A stretch of DNA of 64,000 nt from Rhynchospora pubera (GCA_028095005.1 CM051459.1:201167902-201231901), one strand, 5' to 3'; numbered from the stretch's first letter, positions 24,830-37,114 are shown. Program-made: numbers and translations. Notes: generated by a model not told the origin, from the sequence alone.

Positions 24830-25225
24830 CAAATGTGGTGAATGGTGATGAAGTCAAGGGAGGGGTGTGCATGTGCAGTTTAAACTTTAATGGGTGAATA
24901 GAACTAATACACACGCCGTCAAATGTACATTCTATTGAAGGGGAAAAATGAGGAACGATCAGGTTTTCAATTGAACATGTGACAACTTAAAACTGATATT
25001 TTCTAACTTGATATGACCTGATGGATCAGTTTAACCTACTTAAAACTGATATTTTTGTAAAGTAGTGATGAAGTTAAATAAGAGGTGTATGTAAGGGATC
25101 AATTAAACTAAAACACAAGTGACATTCAAGTCTTTAATTAATAAATTGTGACAAAACTGACATCCTTTTCTAACTTGACTTTAATGGAACAATCTAACCT
25201 ACATAAAAACGACCAATAATCCCAG
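24830..25225 (+). repeat. diverged tandem repeat of about 200 bp
   Basis: Both halves run GATGAAGT..A....AGGTGT.....G, then ACTAA.ACAC, then GTGACAA..AAACTGA and TCTAACTTGA. The copies are about 220 bp apart and clearly diverged. No coding potential. Confidence 0.4.
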
Positions 25226-25478
25226 TTTTTAACGACTAATTAAAAGCTGTACAAATTTGGATCTAGCTAGCTAGTCTGAATTTTTGTGACTCGCTACGCG
25301 TTGGAATTTGTTAGTGACCTCATTCAGTTGTTCACATTAATTTTAGCACTAACATACATATATGTAAGTCCCTTCAAAGATCTCGTCATATAGATGTGGG
25401 AAGAAGGGAATAAGTGTGAAGAAGTATTGAAAAGTATGTAACTTTGTGAAGAATTTAAATTATTTATAATAAATTTGG

Positions 25479-25514
25479 ACATTCCTTCTTCCTTCTTCCT
25501 TCTTCCTTCTTCCA
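25479..25514 (+). repeat. (CTTCTTC)n microsatellite
   Basis: Tandem TTCCTTC units on the + strand next to the 108-bp duplication. Confidence 0.8.
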
Positions 25515-25520
25515 ACTCTA

Positions 25521-25735
25521 TCCAAACAAGGCCATATAGAAGATTAGAAGATATAACTAGCAGTCTAGCAATCCTGTTGGTGCAAAGTAATGTGGTTTTC
25601 ATATAACATTTTAATCAGTGTATATAAATCCAAACAAGGCCATATAGAAGATTAGAAGATATAACTAGCAGTCTAGCAATCCTGTTGGTGCAAAGTAATG
25701 TGGTTTTCATATAACATTTTAATCAGTGTATATAG
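25521..25735 (+). repeat. near-perfect 108-bp tandem duplication
   Basis: The segment beginning TCCAAACAAGGCCATATAG at 25521 repeats at 25629 with no visible change over nearly its whole length. This indicates a recent duplication. It contains no gene. Confidence 0.9.
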
Positions 25736-26175
25736 ATTGGGACAGACACCAAGCAAAAATATCACACCTTTTTAAGGAGAAAGAAGCACAAAAGCCCTTT
25801 TGAGAGATGCACTAACAAGTAACAAACACTAATATTGACTTATAGCCGCCTAGCCGCATTGAATTCTAGCGGCCTACCCATGATAATCTGTTGTTTCATA
25901 ATCCATTGGCGGCACATGTTTATTCTTTCTTGACCGAAGGCGGCACATGTTAATGTCCCTTTCCTCGGAAATAATAAATACATCTGTATCTGTATATGTT
26001 TTTTTTTTTTTTTAAATTAAGTCTAATTTCTTCAACGAAAAGACAACTCATGAAGGGCTGATGTGGCCATAATTGAATGTATGCCAGGGGGCAGCTCGTT
26101 GTGAGTAGATTAGTAGCCTTTTCTAGGGTCAAAGTGTGCCCTTTTTATCTCTCATCCTATTCTCTTATCATCTAT

Positions 26176-26343
26176 GGGGTCGTTTGGATGCATCCCAAAT
26201 TCCGGGAATAAGCAATTCCGGACATAAATTTTAATATAAACAATTCAAACTCTTCACAAAGTTACACACTTTCCAATAAATTTATGCCTAGGAATAGCAA
26301 ATTCCCCCAATTTTCCCAATTCCTAAGCGATCCAAACGCCCCC
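26176..26343. mobile_element. MITE family B, copy 1
   Basis: 168 bp with ends GGGGTCGTTTGGAT and, inverted, GGGGGCGTTTGGATCG. The interior (ATAAACAATTCAAACTCTTC...TTATGCCTAGGAATAG) is shared with 58496-58651. The ends resemble short plant hAT or PIF-type MITEs. A TAT trinucleotide flanks both sides, suggesting but not proving a 3-bp duplication. Confidence 0.75.
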
Positions 26344-26799
26344 TATATTATAATCATACATCATACATTAAATTAGGTTTTTGAACTTTTTGTCCTGTTG
26401 TCGGATCGGGATTGCTTTTTAACTTTTCTCTTTTATTCACTCGAGATTTTATTAATATTGCATAGCAACGTCCATTTTTCTTTTAATTAGGAACCATTTT
26501 TCTTGTGATGTTGGATCGCTTTTGAAAGGTCCACCTGATACAAACTTGCAGGATAAACATAAAAATGAAAAGCTCTTGTACCTTTCAATATTTATATTTA
26601 AGGCTCACAATTGCTGATAGTTATATTCCAAAAAAAAAAAGGGAAAAAAAAGGCTGATAATTACAACCAAGTCCAATGCTACCGAGCTATATTGAAGAAA
26701 ACAATTTTATGCATTACATCTTCTCTTGCAACAACAGATGGTTTCACATTTTAATTGATTTCTTAATTCGACAACAATTTTTTAGTGTAATGCTAGAAT

Positions 26800-27150
26800 C
26801 AAATATATAAGATATCCAATACGAATCGAAAAGTCGATTGTTAAAATTTCAAACGGTTGATCCTAACTGCTAAATATGATCTCTATATTAAAATATAATT
26901 TACAATCAAATTTTATATTTTTTTTCAAATTTTTTAACTATTTTTTCTCGAATTTCTAAAATTTGAGGGTTCATGACATTTAAGATTGAGCCTTTTCAAA
27001 AATTTGAAAAAAATAGCAAAAAAAATTTGAAAGAAAAATAATAAATTTGGTCCCAACAGAGATTTTATTATGGAGAACAATTTTAGCGGTTCGGATCGGC
27101 CATTTTAATCTCAAAAGTTGAAATTTTATCATGTTTGACGAGTGTTTGTG
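26800..27150. repeat. AT-rich fold-back element
   Basis: The left arm (AACGGTTGATCCTAACTGCTAAATATGATCTC region) is an imperfect reverse complement of the right arm (GGAGAACAATTTTAGCGGTTCGGATC region). The centre is AT-rich. The GGTTCGGATCGGC motif also occurs in the MITE at 35789-36184, suggesting related families. Boundaries are approximate. Confidence 0.5.
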
Positions 27151-27967
27151 CCCAACTAAATTTTATCATATTTGACGAGACCTAAATTTATCATTATTAA
27201 TTAAAAAATATAATTGCTAGAACCATATTGCAAGAGAAATCAAATAAAGTATCGGGATAAATTTTCACTTTTGGTTTTCACTCTATTATGTAAGAAAAAT
27301 TCAGGCACTTGCTAGAACCAGAAGCTGAAGCGGGCATAGAACCAGTAGGTGAGAAAGGAAACCCGCAGAAGCCATGAGACGCTGGCTCTTCGACCGAAGG
27401 AAGAATAGACAAAGCTTAATTGAAATCTTATTTCCAGTGCTATGCATCGATCTCTAGTTGAGAGAAATAAGGTTTGATATCCTACAGGCGCGATTATGCT
27501 GGCGAAGCCACAAGGTTCAGGCGGAGATCAGGTAGATCTAGAGGCAAGAGGATATCGGCTCCTTTTTGTTATGCGGCGTGCTTGAGAGAAAATCCTAACG
27601 AAAAAGATCAGATATATCAATTCGGCTTCTCTTTCCATTTGTGGCCGCAATGAGGGAAGGGAAAAGGGGAAGGAGATGGAGGATGACCACGGCTCCTCTT
27701 TCCTTTTGTGCCAATTTTTGACAGGACCAAAACTTCCTTTGGCAGGGAGAGGTAAGCGCAAGAAAAAGAAAAATTATGCGCACGAAAAAAAATTGCGTAG
27801 CACAGAATCGAACCATTAAGTTAAGCTATGATAAATGAACCAACAGGCTTACCAATCCACTGCCCAGGCACTTTTAGAAAAAAGTCGACCCTTTATCTGA
27901 TATTTAAATCTGAATCGCAGATCATAATAAATTAACAAAATCAATGATCCACATTTGATATTAGAGG
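27151..27967. other. spacer without recognised gene
   Basis: Mixed-composition DNA. The minus-strand frames at 27528-27816 are short, overlap each other and match nothing I recognise. Confidence 0.5.
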
Positions 27968-27975
27968 GGTGTAAC

Positions 27976-28604
27976 TAGGGGTGAGCAAAAAACTCGTAAG
28001 TCGTGAGCTAACTCGAACTCGACTCAGAAAAGCTCGATTGCAACTCAAGCCAACGGAACTCGAGTTGGAAGAACTCGAGCTGAACTAACTCGGTTGGTTA
28101 ACGAGTCGAGTTTGAGTTGAAGTCAACTCAGCTCGCAACTCGTGAGCTGACTCGTGACATAATAAATTTATATTTCAAATATATATTATTAACATAATTT
28201 ATGAGTACTAAAAATTTATAAATTAATAAAAATAATTTTCTTCTTCTATATTTATATTTTAGATAATATTACATATGATAGATTGAGTTTCAAGACATAT
28301 TTTGTTTCAAATCAATAAAAAGAATATAAAGACAACAATTTTATTGTTTACAATATTGTATATGTCAAAAATATTTAATACTAAAATAACACATGAATTA
28401 AATAAATAAAAATTTAAAGGATATATGTTTATTTCAAGCTAGCTCGTGAGCCCACGAGCTAGCTCGAGTTTGGGATGAGTCGAGTTTGAGCTAGCTTACA
28501 AAACTCGAAAGTATTTCTAACTCAGCTCAACTCAACTCGAGTTACAGCTGAGTTGAGTTTGAGTTGTCCCCGACTCGCTCGAACTCAGCTCATATACAGC
28601 CCTA
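27976..28604. mobile_element. hAT-type MITE with 8-bp target duplication
   Basis: The 629-bp element starts TAGGGGTGAGC and ends with the reverse complement of TAGGGCTG. It is flanked by a perfect 8-bp duplication, GGTGTAAC, at 27968-27975 and 28605-28612. Subterminal CTCGAG/GAGCT(A/G)A motifs repeat in both arms around an AT-rich core. The 8-bp duplication and TAGGG-type ends fit the hAT superfamily. It has no transposase. Confidence 0.9.
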
Positions 28605-28612
28605 GGTGTAAC

Positions 28613-31150
28613 TCTTTTTTATCTGGAAGTTTATGTCTTTTCTATTGTTGCGTTTATATGCAGTAAAGATAACTTCTTTTTAACGAAATAAAATTTTTAT
28701 TAATTTTGAGGTGTTAAAAGAACTCTCTGATAATAATGGTTTGAAACACATTAATTCGGAGACCTAAAAAGGTAATTTGTCACTTTAATTCTGATATTCT
28801 CCAAAATCTCGAGCTAGCTAGAAGCGGTTGACAAATGACAAGTCAATCACATGTTCTTCACCGACAACTGTACGGATGATAAATATATTAGTTATTCAAT
28901 ATAAATTATATATAATCAATCACATATTCACATTCTTTGGAAAGGTTTGACTTTTTACTGATCCTTTAATAAGAGGCCTTCTGTAAAGAAACTTCCCGAA
29001 TTTGGTTGGCAGCAAATAAATGTCTGTCAGCCTGCCAAAAAAATAATAACAACGAGTGTCTTGGAGCGGTTTCTCAGTCAGCTCCTCGTGCTGTATTTAT
29101 GCAACGTATTTAATTTTGTCGTCGAGTATATCAATTAGAAAGATGATGCAATAGCATTAAAGAAAAAAGAAAATATAATCAAGGTTAGTGCTGATAAGAT
29201 TTGAGGTTAAAAAATATAATTACTGATTTATCTTAAAATTTGAAAGTTTATCTTAGTTGGTTATTTTAAACTAGTGAAGGAACAAAAAACCCGAAAAACT
29301 TAATACGGAAGAGGTCATAAATTGATCATGACCGTACAACACATATTTTACAGATTAATCTAAAGATATTATCGTCCAGTTTAAGAATAATAGAATATCA
29401 TGATTCAGATACATTTACTTTTTCTTTCGAGGATAGGTTATTGTTCAATGAAAACAATTTTATTTATTTATTTATTATTATTTTTTTTTTGTGGTTCTTG
29501 ACCCACTTGATGTTTATATCTTATTCCTTGAATTTCTAAAGTAAACAGTAATACTATTTCTCCATCAGTTATGGTCAGAACTTTCAATGAAAAACTTTAA
29601 AATACAATATTCTGATATTAATCTATAAGATATAATTCAGTTTTTTTAAAAAAAAAAAATTAAAAAAAATCCAATTGAAATGCCACCAACATTTAATCTA
29701 TATAATATAATATAATATAATATAATTTGACATAAGATAATATTAAAATTCTTTGATGTTTAAATCACAATAAATTAAATTTAGACTTCTTGTTCAAATT
29801 AACTTCGAAAATATTTCACTCGCTTGTATTTTTCCTCCTTAAGCTGTCTTATTAAGAGTTTCAGTGAACCAGTATTCATTTTAATTATGCCCATTTTGGC
29901 TTGAATGAAACTTTTTAAAATAATAAAAATTAAACTGTTAAAACAATAAAATGTTTTCTAATAGGATTAAAATATATACAAATTATAACTAGATGATTAA
30001 AAACGAACTTCTAAGTTTAGTTTTGTGATTCGAATTAGTTACAAAAATAATAAAACATATTATAAAAATGGACGTGCTACAATCTTGCTGAAAAGCATAT
30101 CAAGACATATTTTCTCCATTTATCTCCATTTTTCTTTTCTTTGAGGAAAAATATCACTCCATTCTGGTATTTTATTTATAATATGAGTTCGTTTATGGTG
30201 CACCATGATTGATAGGTCATTTTATGCATCATTGCCTTATTCGTGAGTATTTTTACAAATTGAAACATTTAAATTAACCAATTCAATTTATTTATTAAAA
30301 TCTAATATAAGTATCCATTTTTTTTAATAATTTTTTGCTCTGCTTCAAAATTATAATTTTTTTTACAACAACAACAACAAAGTCTTTCATTCCCAAATTA
30401 ACAAGCTGGAAAAAAATAAAAAATTTTATTTATCAATTATTTTTTTAAAATATAGGTATCCATTTTTTTTAATTTTTTGCTATGTTTCAAAATTTTATAA
30501 TTTTTTTAGAACAACAACAACTAAGTCTTCTATCAAAATTTTTTAAAATAATATCTTATATTAAGAAGCAAATACTACGGAAATAATCAATTCGCCAAAC
30601 CTTGAAAGTAAAAAAATAATTGATAAGTAGAGAGGATTTGAGAGGAATGAATAGATTAAACTTTTTTTTTTCCTCCGGCATGCTTTGCGGTGACCAGAGT
30701 CCAGAAGAAATTTTCATTTTTTTTTCCAGAATAATAAAAATTAACATTGAAGTTATAATATCTGATTTATAAATCATAATAGCGACCTTCCAAAATTTCC
30801 CAGAAAATTGCATGAAATAAGTAAAGTGGTTTATCAGGTGTGCGTGTCATGACCTAGCTAGTGAAGGAAAAGTTCTTTTTCTCCCGGATTAAGAAAAAAT
30901 CACCTAAGACGCTTCAACTAATCATCACACGAGACGTGTCACCATGTCTTAATCCTCAAGCAAACTTTATTTGCATTGACCTAACTCATGTTTTCCTTTT
31001 GTTTGATCAGTCTTTATTCTCCATAATAAACAGATAACATAAACAATGAAGTATCTAACTTGAATGGTAAGACATAAGACTTTATATATAACCTAAAATT
31101 AAGTTGAACACCAAAAAAAGATGTTAATATGAATATATATATATATATAT
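28613..31150. other. AT-rich spacer with simple repeats
   Basis: No gene recognised. It contains a (TATAA)n tract at about 29700-29726 and two direct copies of a GTATCCATTTTTTTTAA...ACAACAACAAC..AGTCTT segment at about 30311-30392 and 30456-30533. Confidence 0.55.
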
Positions 31151-33212
31151 AGAGAATGGATATAGTACACTAATGTGCATATAGAACATATGCACAGGAT
31201 TTCTGTGCTGTCGGATCCCTTCAATTTTCGCGCTGAGATTAAGATCAACGACATGATTTGAGGCGCTGAAAGGAGAGATCTCTCCGTCTTTTTAAAACTT
31301 TCCGTCCTTTCTCCGTTATTTAATCCTAGATTAACTTCCGTCTCGTGCCTTCTCTCTCTCCCCCAGAATACTCTTTCTTCGAGAAAATCCCAACTTTGCC
31401 ATCTCCGCCTCCACCTACTCTGAGAGGAGCACGTCGATGAACATTCAGCTCCATGATCGACACCTCTCTCCCTCTCAGTGTACACCTCTAGGTCAAATAT
31501 TTCTTGATCGACACCTCTCCATTCTCTCCGAAGCACAACACCGGTAGGAAACCCTTGGTAAGATGAGCACAAGACCTCTATCGGACACCCGTGACTCTAT
31601 ACGAAACCTAACTTCCTTGATCTGTCTTTCCCTCTCTATACGTAAGTTGAAATTGCAAGATTGTATTTGTTTGTTGCAAATTATTTTTTGGCAAAATTAT
31701 GTTATTGTTGGAGGGGGAATTAGGTTGATTGGTTAATTTTTTGATGAAGAGCTGATAAGTTTTTTTTTTCTTCTCTCTTTATGCGTTTTGTTTTGACAAT
31801 CCCTGTCAATATTCTAAAAAAATATATTTTGTGATGAAATTGCATACCAATTACTGTTATAAACTGGAACCAATTATTTCCAATTGGTATTAGGACTGGA
31901 ACCAATTATTTCCAATTGTTAATATATACTGTTATAGGACTGGAACCAATTACTGTCAAGCCCATAATATTACGGTTATAGACCGGTTTCTTTCTTCTAT
32001 AAATCGACTATAAGAATTTCTGCAAAGTTTGACATTTGTCCAAGTTTTTATTTGGTTTATTTACTTCTATATAGAACCTAGAACCGTCTTTGAGCATATT
32101 AGTGATTATTTGGGTGAATTTTGTGATCTTTACAAACTTTATTGTATAATGCCGTGGCTGAACCTTACCTCAAAATTAAATAAACCTGTGTACCAAACTA
32201 GTTCGATACCATCAGTGGTGCCTATGTAAAGGTTACAACCAAGATGACCAAGGTGAGTAACATCTCTTGAATAAAAGTCAATTTCAATTTTGCAATTGAA
32301 TTAGAACATACCCTAATATTTTATTTTGGCTTAGAATTGGGTGGATCAACATCGAAGACTAGGACGACTGATACGACAGAAGAATCACTGGGCGGTACAT
32401 GCAACTCTGATGCTTTTTTTGTTATGCAATGCAAGATTTCGGTGGTGGTCTTAATGGCTCTGTAAGGGCCTCATTGTTATAAAAGGAGCATCCTTGTAAA
32501 TACAGTCATAAAATGTTTTATTAGGCTTTAGTTGTATTAAGTTTGTAGGGCTAGTGTTATTAGTATGCTTAGAAAGTTAGAATGCTGAGTTACTGTTTGC
32601 AAGGCCATGTTTATGTCAATCCTTGTTAATGATGCTTTCCATGTTACACATACCGTGACTTTTTTAGTTGCTTTCAAGAAGATGACTAGACGAGCACATC
32701 TTGGACAAGCTCATAAATTGCTATTTTATACTTGTCTAACATCGTTTAATTCATAATGGTTTGTAACCGAAAAAAAATATTGGTAAAAACATATCTATTA
32801 TGTTTTTCTTCACAACTCTTCTTCTTGTGCACCATCCAAATTGTCTTCTTGTTCACAATCTTCTGAGCTATCCAATATTTCGGCTCAATCGCCTGGCCTC
32901 AATAGGAGATGAATACTGAGCGTCGAGGATTGAGTGAGTGAGAGAGGTGCAGGAAGTGGAAAGAGGGCCGAGTGCGGTTTAATTCCTTGTCAAAGGAGAT
33001 ATCGCCAAGGAGGAAGAGAGATTTTAACAGAGAAAGAAACGGAGAAAATCTAAACAGAAGAGCTGCTGACGGGAAAAATTAAAGCAAACGATTAGTTAGC
33101 GCTCCAATCTGAGCCATGCGATCTCATCTACGCACGAATTTTTGAAGCGATCGGATGCTAGAAAAGTGTTGTGCATATGATATGTTCTATATGCACATTA
33201 GTGTACTATATC

Positions 33213-33220
<8 letters not shown>
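31151..33220. mobile_element. 2.07-kb terminal-inverted-repeat transposon, non-autonomous
   Basis: The ends are inverted copies beginning AGAGAATGGATATAGTACAC. They are identical for 41 bases, and weaker similarity continues well inward, through C/T-rich segments on the left matched by G/A-rich segments on the right. Long TIRs with no transposase suggest a Mutator-like element. TA repeats on both sides hide any target duplication. A (CT)n tract of about 28 bases has grown at the right end. The 157-codon minus-strand frame at 31099-31572 crosses the left end and is not credible. Confidence 0.8.
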
Positions 33221-33257
<37 letters not shown>

Positions 33258-33258
33258 G
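33217..33258 (+). repeat. (CT)n(TA)n microsatellite at the right end of the TIR element
   Basis: About 14 CT units run directly into TA units. The TIR itself ends in TCTCT, so the array may be an expansion of the element's terminus. Confidence 0.85.
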
Positions 33259-33464
33259 TAAGTCATTTTAAGTGAACAATAAATTGGCTAAACATTTGCC
33301 TAAATAAAAAATAGAAACATTGTGAATGAAAGAAATACTTTGAAAGCTAATTAACGCATTAATTCTGAACTATGAATAATCTAATAGAAAAAAATTGAAG
33401 TTTAAATTCATCTCTTTACAGAAAAACAGCGAAGTCATTAGTCATACTCATACATAATAGACTT

Positions 33465-33644
33465 AAAAAAAAAAGTCTAACTCTTTTATTCCAAATAAGT
33501 TGTGATAGGCTAGTAATGACACCCCGATCCTAGTCATTTCTTGTATATATGATTGAGTTTTTTTATGCTGGCTCGTCAAACCTATCGTAAGCATGCGGGC
33601 TTGAACCCTGAACCTCTTAGAAGAGAGTCAAGTGCTCTTATACC
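33465..33644 (-). mobile_element. tRNA-derived, T-tailed SINE (Au-like)
   Basis: Read on the minus strand it begins GGTATAAGAGCACTTGACTC, a tRNA A-box-like region. A B-box-like GGTTCAGGGTTCAAGCCC follows about 30 bases later, and it ends in a run of T. A perfect 13-bp duplication, ACATAATAGACTT, flanks it at 33452-33464 and 33645-33657. The length (180 bp) and T tail match what is known of plant Au-type SINEs. The family name is an inference. It is not a functional tRNA gene because the cloverleaf is incomplete. Confidence 0.88.
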
Positions 33645-33657
33645 ACATAATAGACTT

Positions 33658-35059
33658 CATATTAAAAAATAATATTTCTAATGATAAAATCTTTATAGAA
33701 CAAAAAATTATAATCTAAACAGTAATCCAACCATCTCTGGAATTCTAACCAAACTAAACTAAAGTAGCTGCTGCTCTATATGGAAGTTTGCTGGGAGTTT
33801 CACAGAATCCGGTACAATAGCGTAAGTCCGCATGCAAAGGGTTAAAAGAAATAGAAAATCATAGTTAATTTAAACGTCAACCAATTCAATAATTCGGTCT
33901 ACAGTTGCAACTTGCAACAATATAACAAATGCAAGCCGTAAAACCTCAATAATCAAATTCAAAAGGATAAGATCGTTGCCTTGGATAACAGCTGTGATAA
34001 GGCAGTAAGATACACATCAGCGCTTATCTGTCTACGGTTTATAACGAATACTACCTAGCTTTCTCAACACGTGATCTTAGTCTTACACAATCAACTTAAT
34101 TAATACATTCTTGTGGTTTACAATAAACGTGACACGTCAATTGTAAAATTGTTACGGCGGATTTTTTTTATTCAGGGAGCATAGGTTGGTTTTCCTTTGT
34201 AATTATTCCTAAAACAACCACCATTTTGAATATTCTTTTGTGGAAACGATTTCTTCGTTATCTTTTGATCAGGACTACATGCATTATTTCTTTCCGTGTC
34301 CTTTGTCTTGCCATGCTAAATGAATTAGCAAACCATTTTTATTATATTTTTTATTTAAAATAGCAAACCATTTTTATGAGAGAGTCTAGTTGATTGGCGA
34401 CTCCCATTGATGCATCAATATTTTTTTAAAATATTGTTTAAACTCCTATGTTTCGTGTTACTTTTCTTTGACATTTTTTATCTTGACATGCGCTTAACAT
34501 TTAAGATCTAGCAAATTTTGGGATCTTAGGTTTCAAAATTATATATACTTCATTTACCAAATCAGATCGGGAATATCTTTGAAGCTAACAAAATAATATC
34601 AACAATAAACAATGTGAAGTGTTTAAATTTTAGAAAGAATATTGTTTATTAATATTGTTAGAAAATTAAATACAATGAGTTATAATCATACCAAGCAACG
34701 GGATTTACTCATAGCGGCAGCAGCAAGTTATATACACATATGTAATGATGGATATTTTTTTCTTTGGATGTTTATAATACTTTTAGAGTAATTATTCGAC
34801 AACTCACGTTCCGATAACAAATTCTTATTGTTTGAATAAACAGTGTTCTTAACTGAGCAAATACTGAGAACAAATTATTTACAAAACTACATAGAATTTA
34901 AGGAGGTCCATAGCAGAGTATAAGATAGAAAGCATGACACCATCTTATTATAAAAAAAAATAGATATTAATAGAGAATAAATTATTTGAATGGAAAGAGA
35001 TGCGAATTTGACTCGCTCTCTTAGGACACGGTCTATCCGCTTAAATAAGACTTTTGCTA
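33658..35059. other. AT-rich spacer without recognised gene
   Basis: No reading frame, RNA gene or clear element seen. Confidence 0.6.
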
Positions 35060-35284
35060 TATATATATATATTTTTTCCTTTTTTGAAACAAATTATTTG
35101 ATATTTCCCTCAAAGGAAGTTTGATGGACCCAACGGTACTCCCACCTCACCAAGTCAGTCACCAATGTACTATATATATATATTTTTTTCCTTTTTTGAA
35201 ACAAATTATTTGATATTTCCCTCAAAGGAAGTTTGATGGACCCAACGGTACTCCCACCTCACCAAGTCAGTCACCAATGTACTT
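35060..35284 (+). repeat. near-perfect 112-bp tandem duplication
   Basis: The segment containing GAAACAAATTATTTGATATT at 35086 recurs at 35198, continuing through CAGTCACCAATGTACT. A (TA)n tract begins each copy, a likely origin for the slippage or unequal exchange. Confidence 0.9.
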
Positions 35285-35510
35285 TGTCTCATTATCATGT
35301 CCCATGTGGACCGTGCAAGTAATTTGCATTCCAACGCGGTGTTGCAACCGTCCTTTTTCTTTGGTCAAAAGCTGGTCCCGTTACAAATTATTTATTTATA
35401 ATTTATTATTATTTATTAGTTACTTATAGAATTTAATGCTTGGTAATACAGATTTATAAGGATGGTATGGGCACACACATCAACAAAATTGTGTTTATTA
35501 TAATTATCTT

Positions 35511-35605
35511 TAGCATAAAACTAACATATTTTATTTTTTAAAAAAATCTGACAACGTTAGCATAAAACTAACATATTTTATTTTATAAAAATCTAACAAC
35601 GTTTC
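35511..35605 (+). repeat. 48-bp tandem duplication
   Basis: TAGCATAAAACTAACATATT at 35511 repeats at 35559 with small changes in the poly(A) part. Confidence 0.8.
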
Positions 35606-35788
35606 CTTCTTTTAGCATATCAAAATACATTGTTGGGACAGAGTTGGATCTGTTTCAAATTATCAATTTATCAATCATTAGGTATCTATCAAATTTAATG
35701 TTTGGTACACAAGCATATAAAATAATATATAAAAACAACATAACAACAAAACTGTGTTTATTATACTCTCTTTAATATAAATATAAGA

Positions 35789-36184
35789 GGCAGCTAGACT
35801 AAAATCAGTCATGACTGACGGATGGACCCGTCAGATGCGATTATATCTTAATTTTGAGGTTCTAATGGCTAATCTGAGCCGTTCAATGTGTTCTCCGTAT
35901 TGAAATCTGACAAAATTTTATATTTTTATGAATGTTATTATTATTTTTTGAGATTTTAAAAAATTGTTGTTATTGAATGATCCAGAATTGTTTAGATTAT
36001 GAATTTTGTAAAATACCAAAAAAAAAATACTGAAATATTTCAAGAATAATGCAATGTTTGGTCTCTAGTGATATTTCACCATGAGGAACGTATTGAATGG
36101 TTCGGATCGGCTGTTAGAACCTAAAAAATTGTGATATAACAGCAGCTGACGAACTTCGTCAGTCGCGACTGATTTTAGTCGACC
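35789..36184. mobile_element. MITE with inverted repeats (family C)
   Basis: The ends GGCAGCTAGACTAAAATCAG and, inverted, GGTCGACTAAAATCAGTC pair, and the arms stay similar for about 100 bases (motif GACTAAAATCAGTC..GACTGACG). The 396-bp element is non-coding. The target duplication was not resolved in the TA-rich flanks. Confidence 0.75.
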
Positions 36185-37114
36185 TATATATATTTATTAT
36201 TTAAAAAAAATTTAACAACTTTTTCCATTGACAGATTAAAATACATAGTATATAAAATATATACAGGCACACATAAAACCTTATTTAGTGGAAAGTAAGA
36301 GATCTTTCAACTATACATGCAAGTTAACAAATTTTGGAGACTATTCATAGGATATGTCAAAATACTCCCAATTGACGATCCATTTACAAGTAAGCTTTAG
36401 ATATGTATTGTACGAATATCTACACGAAGAATCGCAACAATATATAAAAAAAAAAATGTGTACACACACCAACAATTTTATTTCTACACAGCCATAATTC
36501 ATCTACACACCAACAATTTATAATGACGAGAATCGGGGAGTTTTTCACCTATATAAATAATATTTTTTTTTCAAAATAAATTTTTTTTTGAGGATGTTAT
36601 ATTATTATTATTATTATTGAAGTTATATTATCAATGCAATATATGTAATAGTCATTAGTAACGACTACCGAGTATTACGAAGAAAACAGCTATTTACACG
36701 TTAACTCAGCAAAAATGTCCAATTACCATTTTCGGAACTTCCGCATACTCGGTTAGTGAGCCATAAATTCTGGGTGCGTCCGCATTCTTCAAAAAAAAAA
36801 TTCTTCGCTCGCTCTCCTGTTCTCCTCATTCATCCCTGACGCCACAAATTCGTAACATCTCTTAAGCGGGTCACTACGACTTGCATAAAGAACCCGCCTT
36901 ACTAATATCCTCATATATATGACCACACAAAAGTAGGCACCGGCCACTCGTTCTTTGCCTTTTTCTTTCCCCAACCCTCGGTTTTATTCCCTCATTCCCA
37001 TTTCGAACTGCCTCAGAAAACCCAGAATTCTCTCTCTCTCTCTATTTCAACTTCGCTCCATCCCGAAAACAAACAAAGAAAGTAAAAAAAAGGTCGAAAC
37101 GAAAGAACGCGGAG
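36185..37114. other. upstream region of the PP2C gene
   Basis: AT-rich up to about 36780, with an (ATT)n tract near 36602. It then becomes GC-richer, with a CT microsatellite at about 37029-37044, presumably in the 5' untranslated region of the PP2C gene. No clear TATA box was chosen. Confidence 0.5.

Noticed and set aside
31099..31572. 157-codon minus-strand frame
   Set aside because: It crosses the left end of the TIR element, ends in low-complexity Tyr/Ile sequence from the TA tract and has no domain.
33574..33650. Possible tRNA gene on the minus strand
   Set aside because: A- and B-box-like parts exist but there is no closed cloverleaf, and the 13-bp duplication with T tail shows it is a SINE.
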